From the NCBI GenBank assembly GCA_028023455.1, contig JAQFVV010006215.1, positions 8,417,230 through 8,481,229 on the forward strand: DNA of 64,000 nt, in the 5' to 3' direction. How positions within the stretch are numbered: position 1 is the first letter of the stretch; each line of letters starts with the position of its first letter. Shown here piece by piece: positions 25,101 to 37,736 of the stretch. The position numbers were made by a program, and so were the translations under genes. The notes under the pieces are model-generated. The model was not told where the DNA came from. It was given only the letters and a program-made list of their open reading frames with translations, and did no database searches. Source of the DNA: Epiperipatus broadwayi (Eukaryota > Onychophora > Udeonychophora > Euonychophora > Peripatidae).

Positions 25101-25199
25101 GATTTTTAAATTTATTCCTTATACATAAATCATTTGTTTCATTTGAGAACATCACATTTCTATACACAATAAATATTATAGGGATGTTTTACTTTGTAG
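22177..25199 (+). other. Cadherin intron (3.0 kb)
   Basis: The intron has a GTATAG donor and a TTTGTAG acceptor. It is very AT-rich with T-runs. Two related segments, about 23160-23275 and 24330-24455, share TCTTGCA-CTTC and CAACTAAA/TATCCA blocks and look like old copies of one dispersed repeat. No other feature was seen. Confidence 0.7.
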
Positions 25200-25396
25200 G
25201 TCCATGCAACTGATGCAGATAAAACATCACCAAATAATGAGGTTTCTTTTACAATGGCTTCAAATATCATCTTGCCATTTCAAGTTAGTTCATCTGGTGT
25301 AGTATCAAAGAATGGCATTTTAAATCCATGCACCTTTTCTCAATATCATTTTCCAATTATTGCAACAGACAATCCAATTGATGACAGTCAAAAAAG
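25200..25396 (+). CDS. Cadherin-domain protein, exon 2 of 7 seen
   Basis: A 197-bp exon (phase 0 in, phase 2 out) starts VHATDADK, the V-x-A-x-D-x-D calcium-binding motif in the first half of a cadherin repeat. It continues through NNEVSFTM, FQVSSSGVVSKNGIL (strands of the Greek-key fold) to YHFPIIATDNP, the usual 'Y.L.V.A.D' strand. It supplies most of one repeat of about 105 residues. The donor is AG|GTAACA; the split Arg codon is completed by the first base of 27973-28111. No stop or frameshift occurs, and similarity to the cadherin pattern is clear even where the conserved LDRE motif is absent. Confidence 0.9.
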
Positions 25397-27972
25397 GTAA
25401 CACTTATTAAGACTAAATAAAAATTATGTAAAAGAATATATCTGTTATTATTGCCAAATAATATGATAATTGGCAATATATATATTATTTATCATTTTCA
25501 TTACAACTAACATACATGTATATCAATAGCCACTTCTTTTTCATTACAGTTATGATACTAATATCAGCTTGAGTAATCAATAGATGTTAAATAGTAGGGC
25601 ATATTAAATTCCTAACTAGTGTTAGCTTATTAAACATCCCCAGACTAATTTCTAGCTTAAATCTTTTATCAGTGAGGAGAATTGGATTTGAGAGTAATGT
25701 AGTGGATCTTTTGAATTTAATGCATCTTTATCCTGGCAGCCATTTTTGTTTTACTATCAAACTACTAACTCAAACTGAAAAAGTTATCACTAATTTCAAT
25801 CTAAGAACTTGTCTGTATACTTACATAAATTTGAAAACAGTTCAGTATTCACATCTGATTGTGTACTTAGTAATATTTATATTTGATGGTGTACTTAGTC
25901 TTTTATATTAACTATAGACTCCTCTCTCCTTTAGTTGGAATTGATGTAAAACATTCAATAACATATTCTTTTTCTTTCAACATAGTTATGCCACCTAGTG
26001 TAAACTTTAGTAATTGTGCCTGATGGTAGTGTGATGTTTTATTAGTTTAAATCAATTCTGTCCAAAGAATAGAAATGGTAAGAGAATAAAAGAATTTGTT
26101 ACTGAGTAGCAACTAGAACCATATGATGCATTTATATACGATTTAAATACCATTATATATCTGCTAAAGCTGGATTTTTTTTATTAACCAATTCCAGTAG
26201 CATAACTTTGTCAAATAACCGAACACAAATTTATATATTCAAAATATACCAGTTATGTAACTATGATATTTTAATCTGTATGATTTGTCATAGATAAATT
26301 GCTTTAAATTAGGTTTTTGCTGAATTTTATTTTATTTATTTTTATATTAAAGTTATTTTTAAAAGATTAATTAAAACAGATAAAACTTATTACTTTAATT
26401 TTTTTAATAAGAAACTGATAGAAGAAAAAGATAATAGTTTTCCGATTTATAATGTTCCTAATAATGCTGAACTCAAAATATTTACAATAATCAACAAAAT
26501 ATCCATAAAATTTAATAAAAACTTCAAATATGAATAAAAGCCTTAACTCTTACTAAGATTTAAAGAAGTTTACTATCGATTCATCAATATCTATTCTAAT
26601 CCTTAAAATTTGAATACATTAAATAATATGGTAGGCTGTTTTTAGCATCTAACAACATTTATACCCAAAAGGAAAAATATTATTTTCACATATAGCTTCT
26701 GAATATATAAGATTTATTTTTGTCTTTCTATAACAAAAATATAGTTTCTTTTAATATCCATTATCAATAATTCTTTATTAGCTCACTATCAGTTATTGTG
26801 ATATGTCTACATGAAATCATTATTTTTATACCACGTGTTATGTGAGGTTTTATTTTTAACTACAATAAGCATCTTGTTATGATTTTTATATATAAGAATA
26901 TAAATTAGGAGTAACTCTCCAAAATATGTGCTTTAAAATCTCTTTGCACTCTCCCGGTTTATATCTAGATAAACCAATCTTTGCTCACCATGCTTAAATC
27001 AGGGCTTCAATCTATTGGGTGCCTGCGTTGTAATTTATTAATTAAATTATATAAATCTATTAGATCTACTGGAGGAGAGACATTTAATCTCATTTTTAAC
27101 CACTTGCAATTAAATACAAAGTAAATTTAGAATTTACTGTAATATAATCTGTTTCTCATATAGCACACATACATAGGTAATATTATTAATCTGGAGTAAC
27201 TCCTCAGAGCATGCGCTTTAATGTGCACTATATACATAATAGATTATATTACAGTAAATTATAAATTCGCTTTGTATTTAATTGCAGGTGGTTAAAAATG
27301 AGATTATATTTTTATCTTTTGCAGTAGATCTAATAGATTTATACAATTCAATTGATAAATTATGACTTAGGCACCCATTAGATTGAAGCTCTGATTTAAG
27401 CATGGTGAGCAAAGACTGGTTTATTTAGATATAAACTCTAAGCAAAGTTGATGCTTACAGGAGAGTGCAAAGAGATTTTAAAGTGCATGCTCTGAGGAAT
27501 GACTCCTGATTTATAATATTACATGTATATCTGTGTTATATAAATAACAGATTATATTAAGCACTATATAAATAGCAAAGTATATTACAATAGATTCTTA
27601 TATAAGTAATAAAATTCTTAATATTTTATCTGTTGAAATGATGATTTTCTAGTTTGCCATCAGTTGTTATTATAATCTTAAGATTTTTTTATCATACTAA
27701 GTAATGTCTTGGTTGAATTTTTAATCCCTCTACTTTATGCTTACAAATGAAAATTATTATGAATTTACCTAATGAATAAATCCTATTTTATGATGCTTCC
27801 TAAATTCTTATTACCATGTGCGTATTGAACATTTCTATTATACTTAAATATTTACATATTATTTTTTCCATTCATTTATATTATTTATAAACTAATATAT
27901 ATATATATGAATAAATTAAAGTTAGTTGACCTGTACTAATATATATTATTTTCTATATATATATATTGACAG
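25397..27972 (+). other. Cadherin intron (2.6 kb) containing a fold-back
   Basis: The donor is GTAACA and the acceptor is TTGACAG. Apart from the fold-back at 26901-27520 and a (TA)n(TA)n tract just before the acceptor, no element was recognised. A 79-codon frame near 25672 has no recognisable domain. Confidence 0.65.
26901..27520. repeat. Fold-back pair of MITE-like repeats
   Basis: The outer ends GGAGTAACTCTCC (left) and GGAATGACTCC (right) are inverted, and the arms stay similar through the TCACCATGCTTAAATCAGGG block. A further end copy, GGAGTAACTCCTCAGAGCATG near 27192, lies at the centre. So 27192-27516 alone looks like a MITE of about 325 bp with 30-bp terminal inverted repeats, and the left arm is a second, inverted and shorter copy. 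No protein is encoded. Confidence 0.75.
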
Positions 27973-28111
27973 ATCTTCTGTAACAGTTGTGAACATAAAT
28001 GTAAAGAGTCCTTGTATAATTCCTGTCAAGTCCACATTTAAAAATTTCGCCTACTCCATAAATATTGATGAAGACACTAATCCTTCATTAATTTTTGATT
28101 TGAGTTTGGAG
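27973..28111 (+). CDS. Cadherin-domain protein, exon 3 of 7 seen
   Basis: A 139-bp exon (phase 2 in, phase 0 out) encodes SSVTVVNINVKSPCIIP, the last strand and linker of one repeat, then FAYSINIDEDTNPSLIFDLSLE, the start of the next. The calcium linker is non-canonical: where DxNDNxP is expected the sequence is INVKSPCIIP, with no acidic residues. The following repeat keeps an acidic DED where many cadherins have the E of 'V.EN'. Frame, splice sites (ACAG acceptor, GAG|GTAAG donor) and strand pattern support a real exon. It is followed by an intron of about 14 kb. Confidence 0.87.
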
Positions 28112-28169
28112 GTAAGATAATATAGTATATATTTATATTCAGACTTTTATCTCAAAATATTTATGTAAT

Positions 28170-28480
28170 ATTTAACACTATATATATATATTGTAACCGG
28201 ACATATCGACCAATCCCACTCTTTGTTGGTTTTATTTCTTGATGAGCATATTGTAGGAACTATCGATTGGCATTCCCCAATGCAGATGTCTTGCTCATCA
28301 GAGGATGTAGTGCCATAGAGATTGGAAGCATCTAGAAATTTATATGTTTGGTTTTCCAAATGGTGCCACTAAAGTTCCATCTCACTACAACCTTACTTAC
28401 CATCATCTGGTTATGCCGAACATAGCTCAGGAGGCATGAGATTCTTGTGAACCAGCGCATAAATGGTTGAATGATGCAAA
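28170..28480 (-). repeat. Unclassified repeat resembling a PLE tail
   Basis: On the minus strand a frame runs about 70 codons with TSSDEQDICIGECQS. The DNA under it contains CTGATGA, an intervening stem-forming block (ATTGG/CCAAT), then GATAG where GAAAC would complete a hammerhead-type core. A second TTGATGAGCA lies nearby on the + strand. The composition is clearly richer in GC than the intron around it. Membership in a PLE family is inferred from this arrangement alone. Confidence 0.4.
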
Positions 28481-28739
28481 TGAAATTGACAAAAGGTATT
28501 ATTTATTTTGGAAACAATAATTTTATTTAATAACAACATTATTTATAAAGTTCTTAAAGAAGAAGAAGAAAAAGTTTGCTGACAGTCTCTATACTGGCTG
28601 TCTTCATATTCATGTGCACATTATGGGTGTTTTTCTGATCATTCCTGAGTGGGAATTGTCCTAGGTTTGAAGCTCCCTCATCTGCATAGATACATATCCA
28701 TGTTTATAGAAGTAATTAACTTATCCAGGTAACTTGAAG

Positions 28740-29480
28740 TATTTGTTCTAATTCAGGTATCTCGAAATAGTTGTTTTAATCCAGATATCTTGATGTAATT
28801 GTTTTATTTAACATATCATACAAGTGTGGGTTTGAACCACTTATCTATCATATAGGTGCAGTTTTAATGTCATTATTTGGAAGAGATTTATTATTATTTA
28901 ATATATTATATAGGTGTGGATTTGAACCACTTATTCATCTATCAATGCGGTTTGAAGTCATTATTTGGATGCATTTTATTATTATTTAATATATTATATA
29001 GCTGTGGGTTTGAACCATTTATTCATCATATCAGTGCTGTTTGAAGTCATTATTTGGACGCATTTTATTATTATTTAATATATTATATAGTTGTGAGTTT
29101 GAACCATTTATTCGTCATATCAGTGCGGTTTGAAGTCATTATTTGGACGCATTTTATTATTATTTAATATATTATATAGCTGTGGGTTTGAACCATTTAT
29201 TCATCATATCAGTGTGGTTTGAAGTCATTATTTGGATGCATTTTATTATTATTTAATATATTATATAGCTGTGGGTTTGAACCATTTATTCATCATATCA
29301 GTGTGGTTTGAAGTCATTATTTGGATGCATTTTATTATTATTTAATATATTATATAGCTGTGGGTTTGAACCACTTATTCATCATATCAGTGGGGGTTTG
29401 AAGTCGTTATTTGGAAGCATTTTATTAATATTTCTTATATATTATATAGTTGTGGGTTTGAACCACTTATTCATCATTAT
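28740..29480. repeat. Tandem array, unit 89 bp, about seven copies
   Basis: The string TGTGGGTTTGAACCA or a close variant recurs at 28825, 28915, 29003, 29092, 29181, 29270, 29359 and 29451, giving spacings of 90, 88, 89, 89, 89, 89 and 92 bp. Each unit also has GGTTTGAAGTCATTATTTGGA and TTTTATTATTATTTAATATA. Middle copies are the most alike; edge copies diverge. Upstream, 28720-28800 holds a shorter degenerate repeat of about 29 bp. GGGTTTGAACC resembles a Pol III B box. Confidence 0.9.
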
Positions 29481-30666
29481 TTATATATATAACAATTTTT
29501 AATCTATAATTTCTTATTCACTTACATACACATTTCTTTAATTTATACATGTTTGCATCCATATTTAATTAATTCTATCCAAGCATTTTGTAAAATAATA
29601 AATGTCATTTTTATAATCAATAATTTATTTTATGTAGGTACAAATTAGCATGAATTTCATTATAGAATTATTTTCAGATTAACAAAATCATTTTTACATA
29701 TTTAGTTCAATAAACGCATCTTACAAAATATTTTTAATTCATCTATTAAATGCGTTCCATTTTTAAATATATTTCCTTACAATCAATCAATTTTTTTTTA
29801 AAAAAAGTGACATTTCATTATTATATAATTTAACTTGATAAATACATTTTACAAAATATTTTTACATATTATAAAAGATTATTATATAAATTTTCCAATC
29901 AATAAGGGGGTTCCTAGAGCTCAACAAGTCGATGATCAGTTCACAGGCCTTGATTTTATTTTACTTCATAACTGAACAGAGGGCAGAGGAGAGAGAAAAG
30001 CTATTTTCTATTACCCAGACATTTGAAGATATAATATTTTAACCACTTGTTTCTTCATTTAATATTTTATTAGTTACAGATTTCTTCTTTTTATTATTCA
30101 TGGTGTGCCAAGCTTTGTTGGGCCAGTAGTCATATAATCTGTATTTCACTAGTAACTTACCATATGTCTGCTACAAAATCTTCCTAAGCAATCTCTACTC
30201 CCCTATTTATCTCTTTATGCTTTTCTTATCTATCAGTCTTCGGATCAATCTAGCACCAACTTTCTCGGAGACCAGTGTGTTTATTTTCTTTCCTCATTGG
30301 CCATCTACTTTTGGCAGGAATAGATTCTAATGACTCTTATCCGATGTTTTTGAAAAACATCTTGATTTTTATGCCCACGACAATCTTTTTTTTATTAACT
30401 GTTAACTACAGCCTTCTTTTTGATAATCTGTAAACATTAAACTTTTGCAAAATACTACATTTTAACAGTACTTCTAATATTTTAAAATAATAATTTTTAA
30501 ATTGCTGTCATCTCTTTATTTCTTTGTTTACATTTTTATTTTTGAAAACTGTGTTAGCTTTTTTTAAAATTTTATCTCGACAGTTTTAAATTGGGTGTGT
30601 GCGTGTGTGTGGGGAAACTTCAATTTATATATGTAAAACGTGTCTATTTCAATATATATATATATC

Positions 30667-30928
30667 AACAAATATTTCATAGAACAATCACATCTGAATA
30701 CATTATTGGGCAAATTGCAAATAGATTCTAAAGAACCATTTTTTAAATAAACTTGCAAATATGTTTACCCTTTTGTATGTCTCCTTTTATCAGACTAAGT
30801 GAATTGACATTGTTGTAGAAAGTGTAAATGTATTTGCAAGTTTATTTTTTAAATGTTTTTTAGAATCTGTTTGCAGTTTGTTTTAGAAACATATTAAGAA
30901 GTGATTGTTTTGTGAAATATTTATATTC
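30667..30928. repeat. Fold-back, arms about 95 bp
   Basis: The left arm has AAATATTTCATAGAACAATC, GATTCTAAAGAACC and AAATAAACTTGCAAATA. It is mirrored by TATTTGCAAGTTTATTT, TTAGAATC and GATTGTTTTGTGAAATATTT on the right. The spacer of about 55 bp (around 30770-30825) is unrelated. The arms are roughly 85 percent alike by eye. It lies in the cadherin intron. Confidence 0.75.
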
Positions 30929-33900
30929 CTAAATGTTACACATTTGGACAGCAATAAAAATCATTTACATGTGATTAAAATTATTAGTATATAAATATCA
31001 GATATGAATCGTTTAATATATTTGAAATTTAACAAAAATAATTACAATTTCTGAATGATCATCTATTCTTTGCATTTCTTAATGTATGAGTGTTGTTTAC
31101 TCATAGCTTCCCAGAAGTTTTGGTTACTTCTATGTAAAATTCACATTTATTCAATAAGTAGTATAACTTCTAAATTCAACCCACTCTTTAAATTATTTGT
31201 ATGTATGTGTAAGAGTATGAATGTGTGATAAATATTGAAAGTATAATGGAAATTTATATGTATTTATGTAGATAAATTTCAACTATGATATAGTTAAGCA
31301 AACAACCAATTAAAATTGGCATTTATAAACTGAAGATATGCCATCTAATAATAGTATTTTTGTCTGACTTTATGTTTTTTCCACTTTTAATTTAAAAATA
31401 ATTCAGACAATAATACAATTAGCCAATGACATGATTTCATTGCAATTACCAATTACAATTGGTTGATTGCCTAATTACATGATAACTGCAATATTTAAAT
31501 ATATAAAGACTTAATAAATTCTAATTAACATATATGTATAATATTGATTAATTTTATACAAAATTAATTTTAGATAACTTAAATTTAAATACAGTTTATT
31601 CGCATTACCAAACTAATTTTCATTTTTTATAGAAGTATTTTTTAAATGTTTATTTCTAATTATTATATGATATAAATTCTCTTCTAGTGGTTATCATTAA
31701 AAATAAAATATATAAAAATTAATAAGCATATAAAAAACTTATTACTTTTTAATCTATATTGTACAAAATCAATTCTATATAAATAATATTTTGCAAATAT
31801 ATTTTTAATGGTTCCAAATATTCTATAATGGTCATTTACCACCTAAGGTTGCATTGATCCCTTAACCAACACAATTCATATTTTTCTGAATATATGAAGT
31901 ATTTTAACAACACCTTTCTTTATAATTTTTTATATATTTTATCTTATATATTCTATTCACAATTCATTCTATTACTTGTATCTAAAAATGAATATATAAT
32001 CCTGATTTCATATTTTTTCTTACCATGTTTTTATCTATCTCAGTCATAGTTTTTTCTGATTAATAATATTAAAAATAAAATAGGGATAGTTTATGCAAGT
32101 AATTGTAATCACTGTAATATGATTTGCCTATGTCAGTCAGGAAAAAACTGTGAATTTATTTTTTAAATACATGTTACAGAATTAATTATAAACAGAATAT
32201 TAAAAACTACAAAAAAAATGTTGTTTGGAAACTTTATATATTCAGGAAACTATAAATAAATGTGTCAACATAACTAAAGGATCGATGCAACATTAAATGG
32301 TTAATGATTGTGGAAGCTTTAAAATTGTATTTTAAAATATTTTATTTATACAAAATTGATTTAAGCAATATAAAATTGAAAAAAAAAAGGGTTATTTATA
32401 TATTTATTACTTTTTGTATATTATATTTTTTGGGATGACTACTAAAAGAAGTTATATGCAGTACATCTTGAAAAAATTCCTATATAAAACAAAAATTAGT
32501 TTGTAATGCAAATAAAATTTATTTAAAGTTTATTTTATGTAAAGTTGATCACTGTTTTATATTTTATAAAGAATACAACATTATTTATAATTTAAAGCTT
32601 GAAAATTGATCATCTGAAATCATGTATAACATATATATGCTGAATTAAACATTTTGATCGATTGTTATTATAATAATGAATAGAAATGAGAAAACAATAT
32701 CTATGTAAAGAGAGATAAACTTTAAATTTTGATTTTGCCAAGAAATTATCAATTACTACTATATAACGGTCAAGGAATCTCTCTAACTTAATCTGCTGTA
32801 CAAGACACTGCCAGGCCATTTGAACCTGGAAAATTTATATAGTAGGCAAATACGTACAGGAGAGTTACTCTTTTATTGAACCAAAAGTCCCAGTCACTAA
32901 CTCAGGAAGAAGCTGAGCTTATAATATCACTCTGAATATTCTAATTTCTAATTCTTAATTTTAAATATTAATAAAATATATAAAATGAGTTACTGCCAAA
33001 ATTTAATTAAACAAAACATTTTATTATTATGCACACACACAATAAAAGGAAAAATTCTGAAATGTTTAATTTGAATTATATGCACAGATGGAAGCATTTA
33101 ATAGATTTTACAATTTCAATATTTTACTAGGTGTGAATATGCTACATAGATTACGCATATAACCAATACAATCCCTTTTAACTTTAGGCTAAAATCTCAC
33201 ATTTAAACTAACACTAGCTTACTGATATACTGATATGACCAAAGCAAAATGAGATTATTAGCATAACACAACCATGCTAATGAGAATTTATATCTGTAGC
33301 ATGAAATCATTTGAGAAATAAAGAATCATGGTGGGAAGGAATGAGCATCTTCCCCATGATCATTAATAAACCTCACCAACAGACAGGAACAATCCACTTC
33401 CCAATTGGTGGCACAAAAAATGTGAAATTATTTGAAATATATATATGAAATACTCTGTAAATGGAGATTATGGTCTTTTCTGGCTTACTGCCTCAACCAG
33501 AGAGTAAGTAAATCAATAGCATAGGAAATACATCTATGTATCATTGACAATGTGATGGCTATACTTTTAGGCCATACATTCAGGTGGGCATTCTGTCCTG
33601 TATGCTAACACAGTACAAGGGAACAAGTATCCAATACATCTATTCAGATTACATTGACATAAAACATACATATATTTATCCACTAGCACCGATTTAACTA
33701 CAATACAATTAGCCCAAAATTAAACATCTTAAACTAACACAATCTTACAAATCTATGCAGCCATTTTCACTTATTTTTAAATTATTAATTTAAAAAAATG
33801 TACAAGAATGAAAATGATATCAGGCACATATATAAAAAGAATAATAAATAATTTAAAATTTTAGTCAGATAAAAGATTTCTTTTAAAATTAAATGACATT

Positions 33901-36780
33901 TAAAATTACTACTTGACAAAGTTTGTATTATACAATTAATGTTCATATTTTCTTTAAAATAAAAGTTATACTGTCCAATGCTGTAGGTAAAGTCCATCTT
34001 TGCAGTCTTTGACACAATTCAAAGTTTTTTTCATTTCATATTATTCTAGGTGGAGACAAGTCTGACAAGTCTGTTGCTAGCCAGTTTCCAGAAACCATCA
34101 TACTCTGGAGACCGTCTCAGCCAGTGCAAACATTGGAAACATAAATTATTGCTGATCTCTACATTTTGGTGATCCGCAATAGACATTTAAATATATTATC
34201 TCAACTTCAAAGCTTTCTTTTTATATCTTTGTGAATTCTTGTCATCAAATTCCAGGATCGATCTTGCCTAGTTTGACTTTTCTTTGTGGATCGTGTATTT
34301 ATTTCCATCGTTATTGGTCAGCTTTTTTTAGAGGAGGAATTTAAAATTTTATCACTAGTATTTTTTAAATTTATCTCTTATCTGACTTTATGCCCAAGGG
34401 CCTGTTTGCAATTACATAAATATAGAAAATCATTTCCATTCTAAGATTAAAAATAACTAATTAACAACTTTTTTTTTCATTCTTTTATATTAAAACAATC
34501 TTGATTGTAGATTTTAAACTTTAAATAATTATATAATTAGTTTGCCATCTGTGCATTATATATATTAATTTAAATAAAATTATTAAATTCTCCTTTTTTA
34601 TATATATTTCTACTTTAGGGTGATTTTATATTTTTTACATTTTTATTTGAAAGTGATGTAACAGTATATACTTATTCATTGCAACTAATTGACAATTCCT
34701 GAAGCAAGTTTTTCTCATTAATCTATAATAGCTCATTTGTTGGGAGTCATTCGTTGAAGTAAAACATTTCTATTTCACATTAAACCATGTTCTTATATGG
34801 ATTTAAATACAGAAAGCTATTTTTATAGGTGTGAAATTGGAAAAGAATAGCATCTTTCTTGACATTCTGCAAATAATATTTTTAATTATATTATTATTTT
34901 ATTTTTAACTTCTACTATAGTTATTATAGATTAATTAAAAAAACCTACTTAACCTCAGAAATTGTCAGTTCGCAGTAATTGATAATTTCTTGGTAGCATC
35001 AAAAGTTAAAATTTATCTCTATTTACATGGATATTATCTCCTCATTTCTATTCATTATATATATTCAATGGGACAATACAGTTTTATTAACCATATTATC
35101 ACTTTAAAATATTAATTAATTTCATTCTTTTATTTTGTAGAATGTTTATTTGCTACATATATAATAATGTAGAAAGTAAATTATAATAAACTTCTAAAAT
35201 ATTATTAAATTGTATAAGTTTGTATTTTCAGTTTCTTTTAATTGTGGAAAGAAAAATATAGTATAATTTATTTTCTTTTTTTTTATTTAAAATATAGACT
35301 AATAAATTTTATATATTAATTAAAAATTATCTGATCTTGTTATACAAAACAATTAAATTCTGAATGTTAATTGAAAATAGTCATTTATCAGATTAATCTA
35401 CTAAAGTCTTATTTTTATAAACAGTCTCTTTGCTAATATGAAATTAATTTTAGCATTTCCAAATTTTTCAATTAACCTGATTAAAGAATTTGATATGATT
35501 TTTGCATTCAAATGACTGTTTTTCTAATAATACACTGGGCTATATAAAAAGCCATGCAAGCTTAAAAGAATTAGTAGGAGTAATATTAGCAGTTTCCAAC
35601 AGAATAAAGCTTGGATTTAAAAAAAGAATGCAGCTAATGAAGATATAAGAATTAATACTAGTTCTTATCATTGTTACTTGAAAACTGTAATGATGATCAG
35701 TTAAGCAGATAATTTTGCTTATTCTTCCCAGCCAAAGAATATCATTTATAGAATCTTATCTTAAGAATAATATACAGATTGTTTAGAAATTCTATAAAGA
35801 ATTTTACCTTAAGCATAAAAAATCCCCTTAATATCAAATAGCAATAATTTTTAATGGATTTATAGGTTCTGAATTTCCTAAATACAACCATTGAAAGTTT
35901 ATTCAGAGATTTAAAATCAACCTCATACTATAAGAGAAATATCTTCATTTATAAGACAAAAATCTTTGAAATTAAATCACTAAAACCTTTATCAACTATG
36001 TCACAAGTTATAAGATACTATTAAAAAATTCCCATGCAACAAAAGACTTTTATTAAACTTTAACATTTTAAAAACATGTGTATCAATTCATTATATACAA
36101 AAGCCAGGATAAAAAAAGAATTCTTGTTTGTTTGATTAAATTATTTATCATATTTTAATTTGTATTTTTATAATTTTTCATGTGTATGTGGTCAAGAGTA
36201 TCAGTTATATATGATAGAATGGATGACTAAAGGGAGCTTGAAAATCTGTTTTCAAATGACCTTTCATTACATTTAGCTTAAGTATATACACTATACTTGT
36301 ATTCAAATATTAAATTTTCTGTTTGTAAATATTATATTTTATCATCATGTTTAAAAATTATGGATTCACTACAAAATGAAGGCTCTCTCAAAGTTTATTA
36401 TTTCTCTGATTCATAGCTTATCTTCTCTACATCATACCAGAAAACTTTTCTTATTTCATATATCTATCTCGCATGTGATCACTTTCTAGGTATTTTACAA
36501 TTATAATATCTTGGAATTCAGTATAAAACTTCAACTATCCATCTACTGTTAATCTTTTAGCAATATATTTAATCCAATTTATTTTGGTCCTTTAATTTTT
36601 TTAGTAATATCAGTGATACTTTTTTGTTTTCTCACCCCTGTATTTCATTTTCATTCTCTTTTTAATACTTCTAAAATACACTTTTTTGTACTTTGTTGAG
36701 TGATCTTAAGTCTGCATTGTCCTGCTGTTAAGTGTCCTTGTCTCAGATCATAAATAAGAATATTAAAAAGCTTTCTTTTC

Positions 36781-37736
36781 AAACATGTAAGTTGATTAAG
36801 TCAAATAATTTTACTTTTGGGAAATGTATGTATTCAAGCACGAGTGCGTGTGCGGCGCAACTGCTCCCAAAAGCTGTAATACAAATACAAATAGCTAACT
36901 AAAAAAATATTAAAACAGCTGAGCGCTTTCAAAGGATCTTGCCTTCATAATCATAGCTTGCTTACATTTAAATTTATGCAAATATGCTAATTCCATCTTT
37001 TTGATAGAGAAAAACACGTGTCCTTCCTGTTTATGGCATCGCTGTCGCGAGAGATAAATAAGGCCTCTTTGATCTTTCTTTTGAGGTCATGTCTCTCTCT
37101 ACATACGATGGTAGGATTGTCCGGAATGCACTCATGGTGACTTGTGCACTGGTGCTGATAAAAAACTGAATAATTAGAAGGATCGTTGCGAGCTCTATTG
37201 TACTAATACCTGTGTTGTGCCAATCGTGTGGCCAGAGATGCCCTGCTTTCCCCATAATATGTGCCTTTGCAATGGTTATTTGGACAAGCAATGTTATATA
37301 CTGTATGGGGGGTCTGTAACAGTGGAGTTTGATCTTTGGTATTGTTAATTAGATTGTTAGAATTTGGAGGGGTTCGAAAACAGAGCTGATATTTATTGTT
37401 AAAGATGGAATGTAGTTTCTTGTGTAAGTTGGGTATGTATGGAAGTAATAACCTGGGTTTATCCTGTGTGGCGTGAGAGTTGAGAGGTTTATTCTGAATG
37501 TGTGAGATTTTTTTGTCGATGATGGATTGTCTGAAGCCTAAATTCAGTAGATCATTTCTATATTCTGCTACATTTGTTTTTGCATCTGCCTCGATTTTAC
37601 ACAACAATCTGAAGGCAAGATCCTTTGAAAGCACTCAGCTGTTTTAATATTTTTTTAGTTAGCTATTTGTATTTGTATTACAGCTTTTGGGAGCAGTTGC
37701 GCCGCACACGCACTCGTGCTTGAAAACATGTAAGTT
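36781..37736 (-). mobile_element. GIY-YIG cassette flanked by 113-bp inverted repeats (PLE-type)
   Basis: The inverted repeats 36833-36945 and 37612-37724 match over about 113 bp with one mismatch seen (GAGCGC versus GAGTGC). Just outside lie direct repeats AAACATGTAAGTT at 36781-36793 and 37724-37736, a plausible 13-bp target duplication; 39 bp separate the left one from the inverted repeat. The interior, read on the minus strand, encodes a linker and a GIY-YIG endonuclease but no reverse transcriptase palm. The repeats contain a GAAGGCAAGATCCTTTGAAA block like the hammerhead-type ends of other PLEs here. It is most likely a short PLE copy with inverted terminal repeats, of a family different from the others in the window. 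Confidence 0.75.
37031..37634 (-). pseudogene. GIY-YIG endonuclease domain, frameshifted
   Basis: The frame from 37634 (first codon GTG, preceded by a stop) to about 37203 has a charged helical linker (KDLAFRLLCKIEADAKTN, NLGFRQSIIDKKI). It then has the nuclease start: TVYNIACP, a CPNNHCKGTYYGES block and the LATRLAQH Arg/His helix. After one frameshift near 37203 another frame continues through HHECIPDNP and KRKIKEALFIS to INRKD, carrying the catalytic Glu and terminal Asn typical of PLE GIY-YIG domains. This is the enzyme part that nicks target DNA for priming. No ATG is evident; the protein is probably the C-terminus of a once longer RT fusion. Confidence 0.8.

Noticed and set aside
28740-29480. 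Tandem array considered as CRISPR
   Set aside because: Units are contiguous 89-bp repeats without unique spacers, in a eukaryotic intron.
34040-34200. Possible LTR/primer site (TTTTGGTGATCCGC)
   Set aside because: Only a short resemblance; no paired LTR, target duplication or coding sequence was seen.
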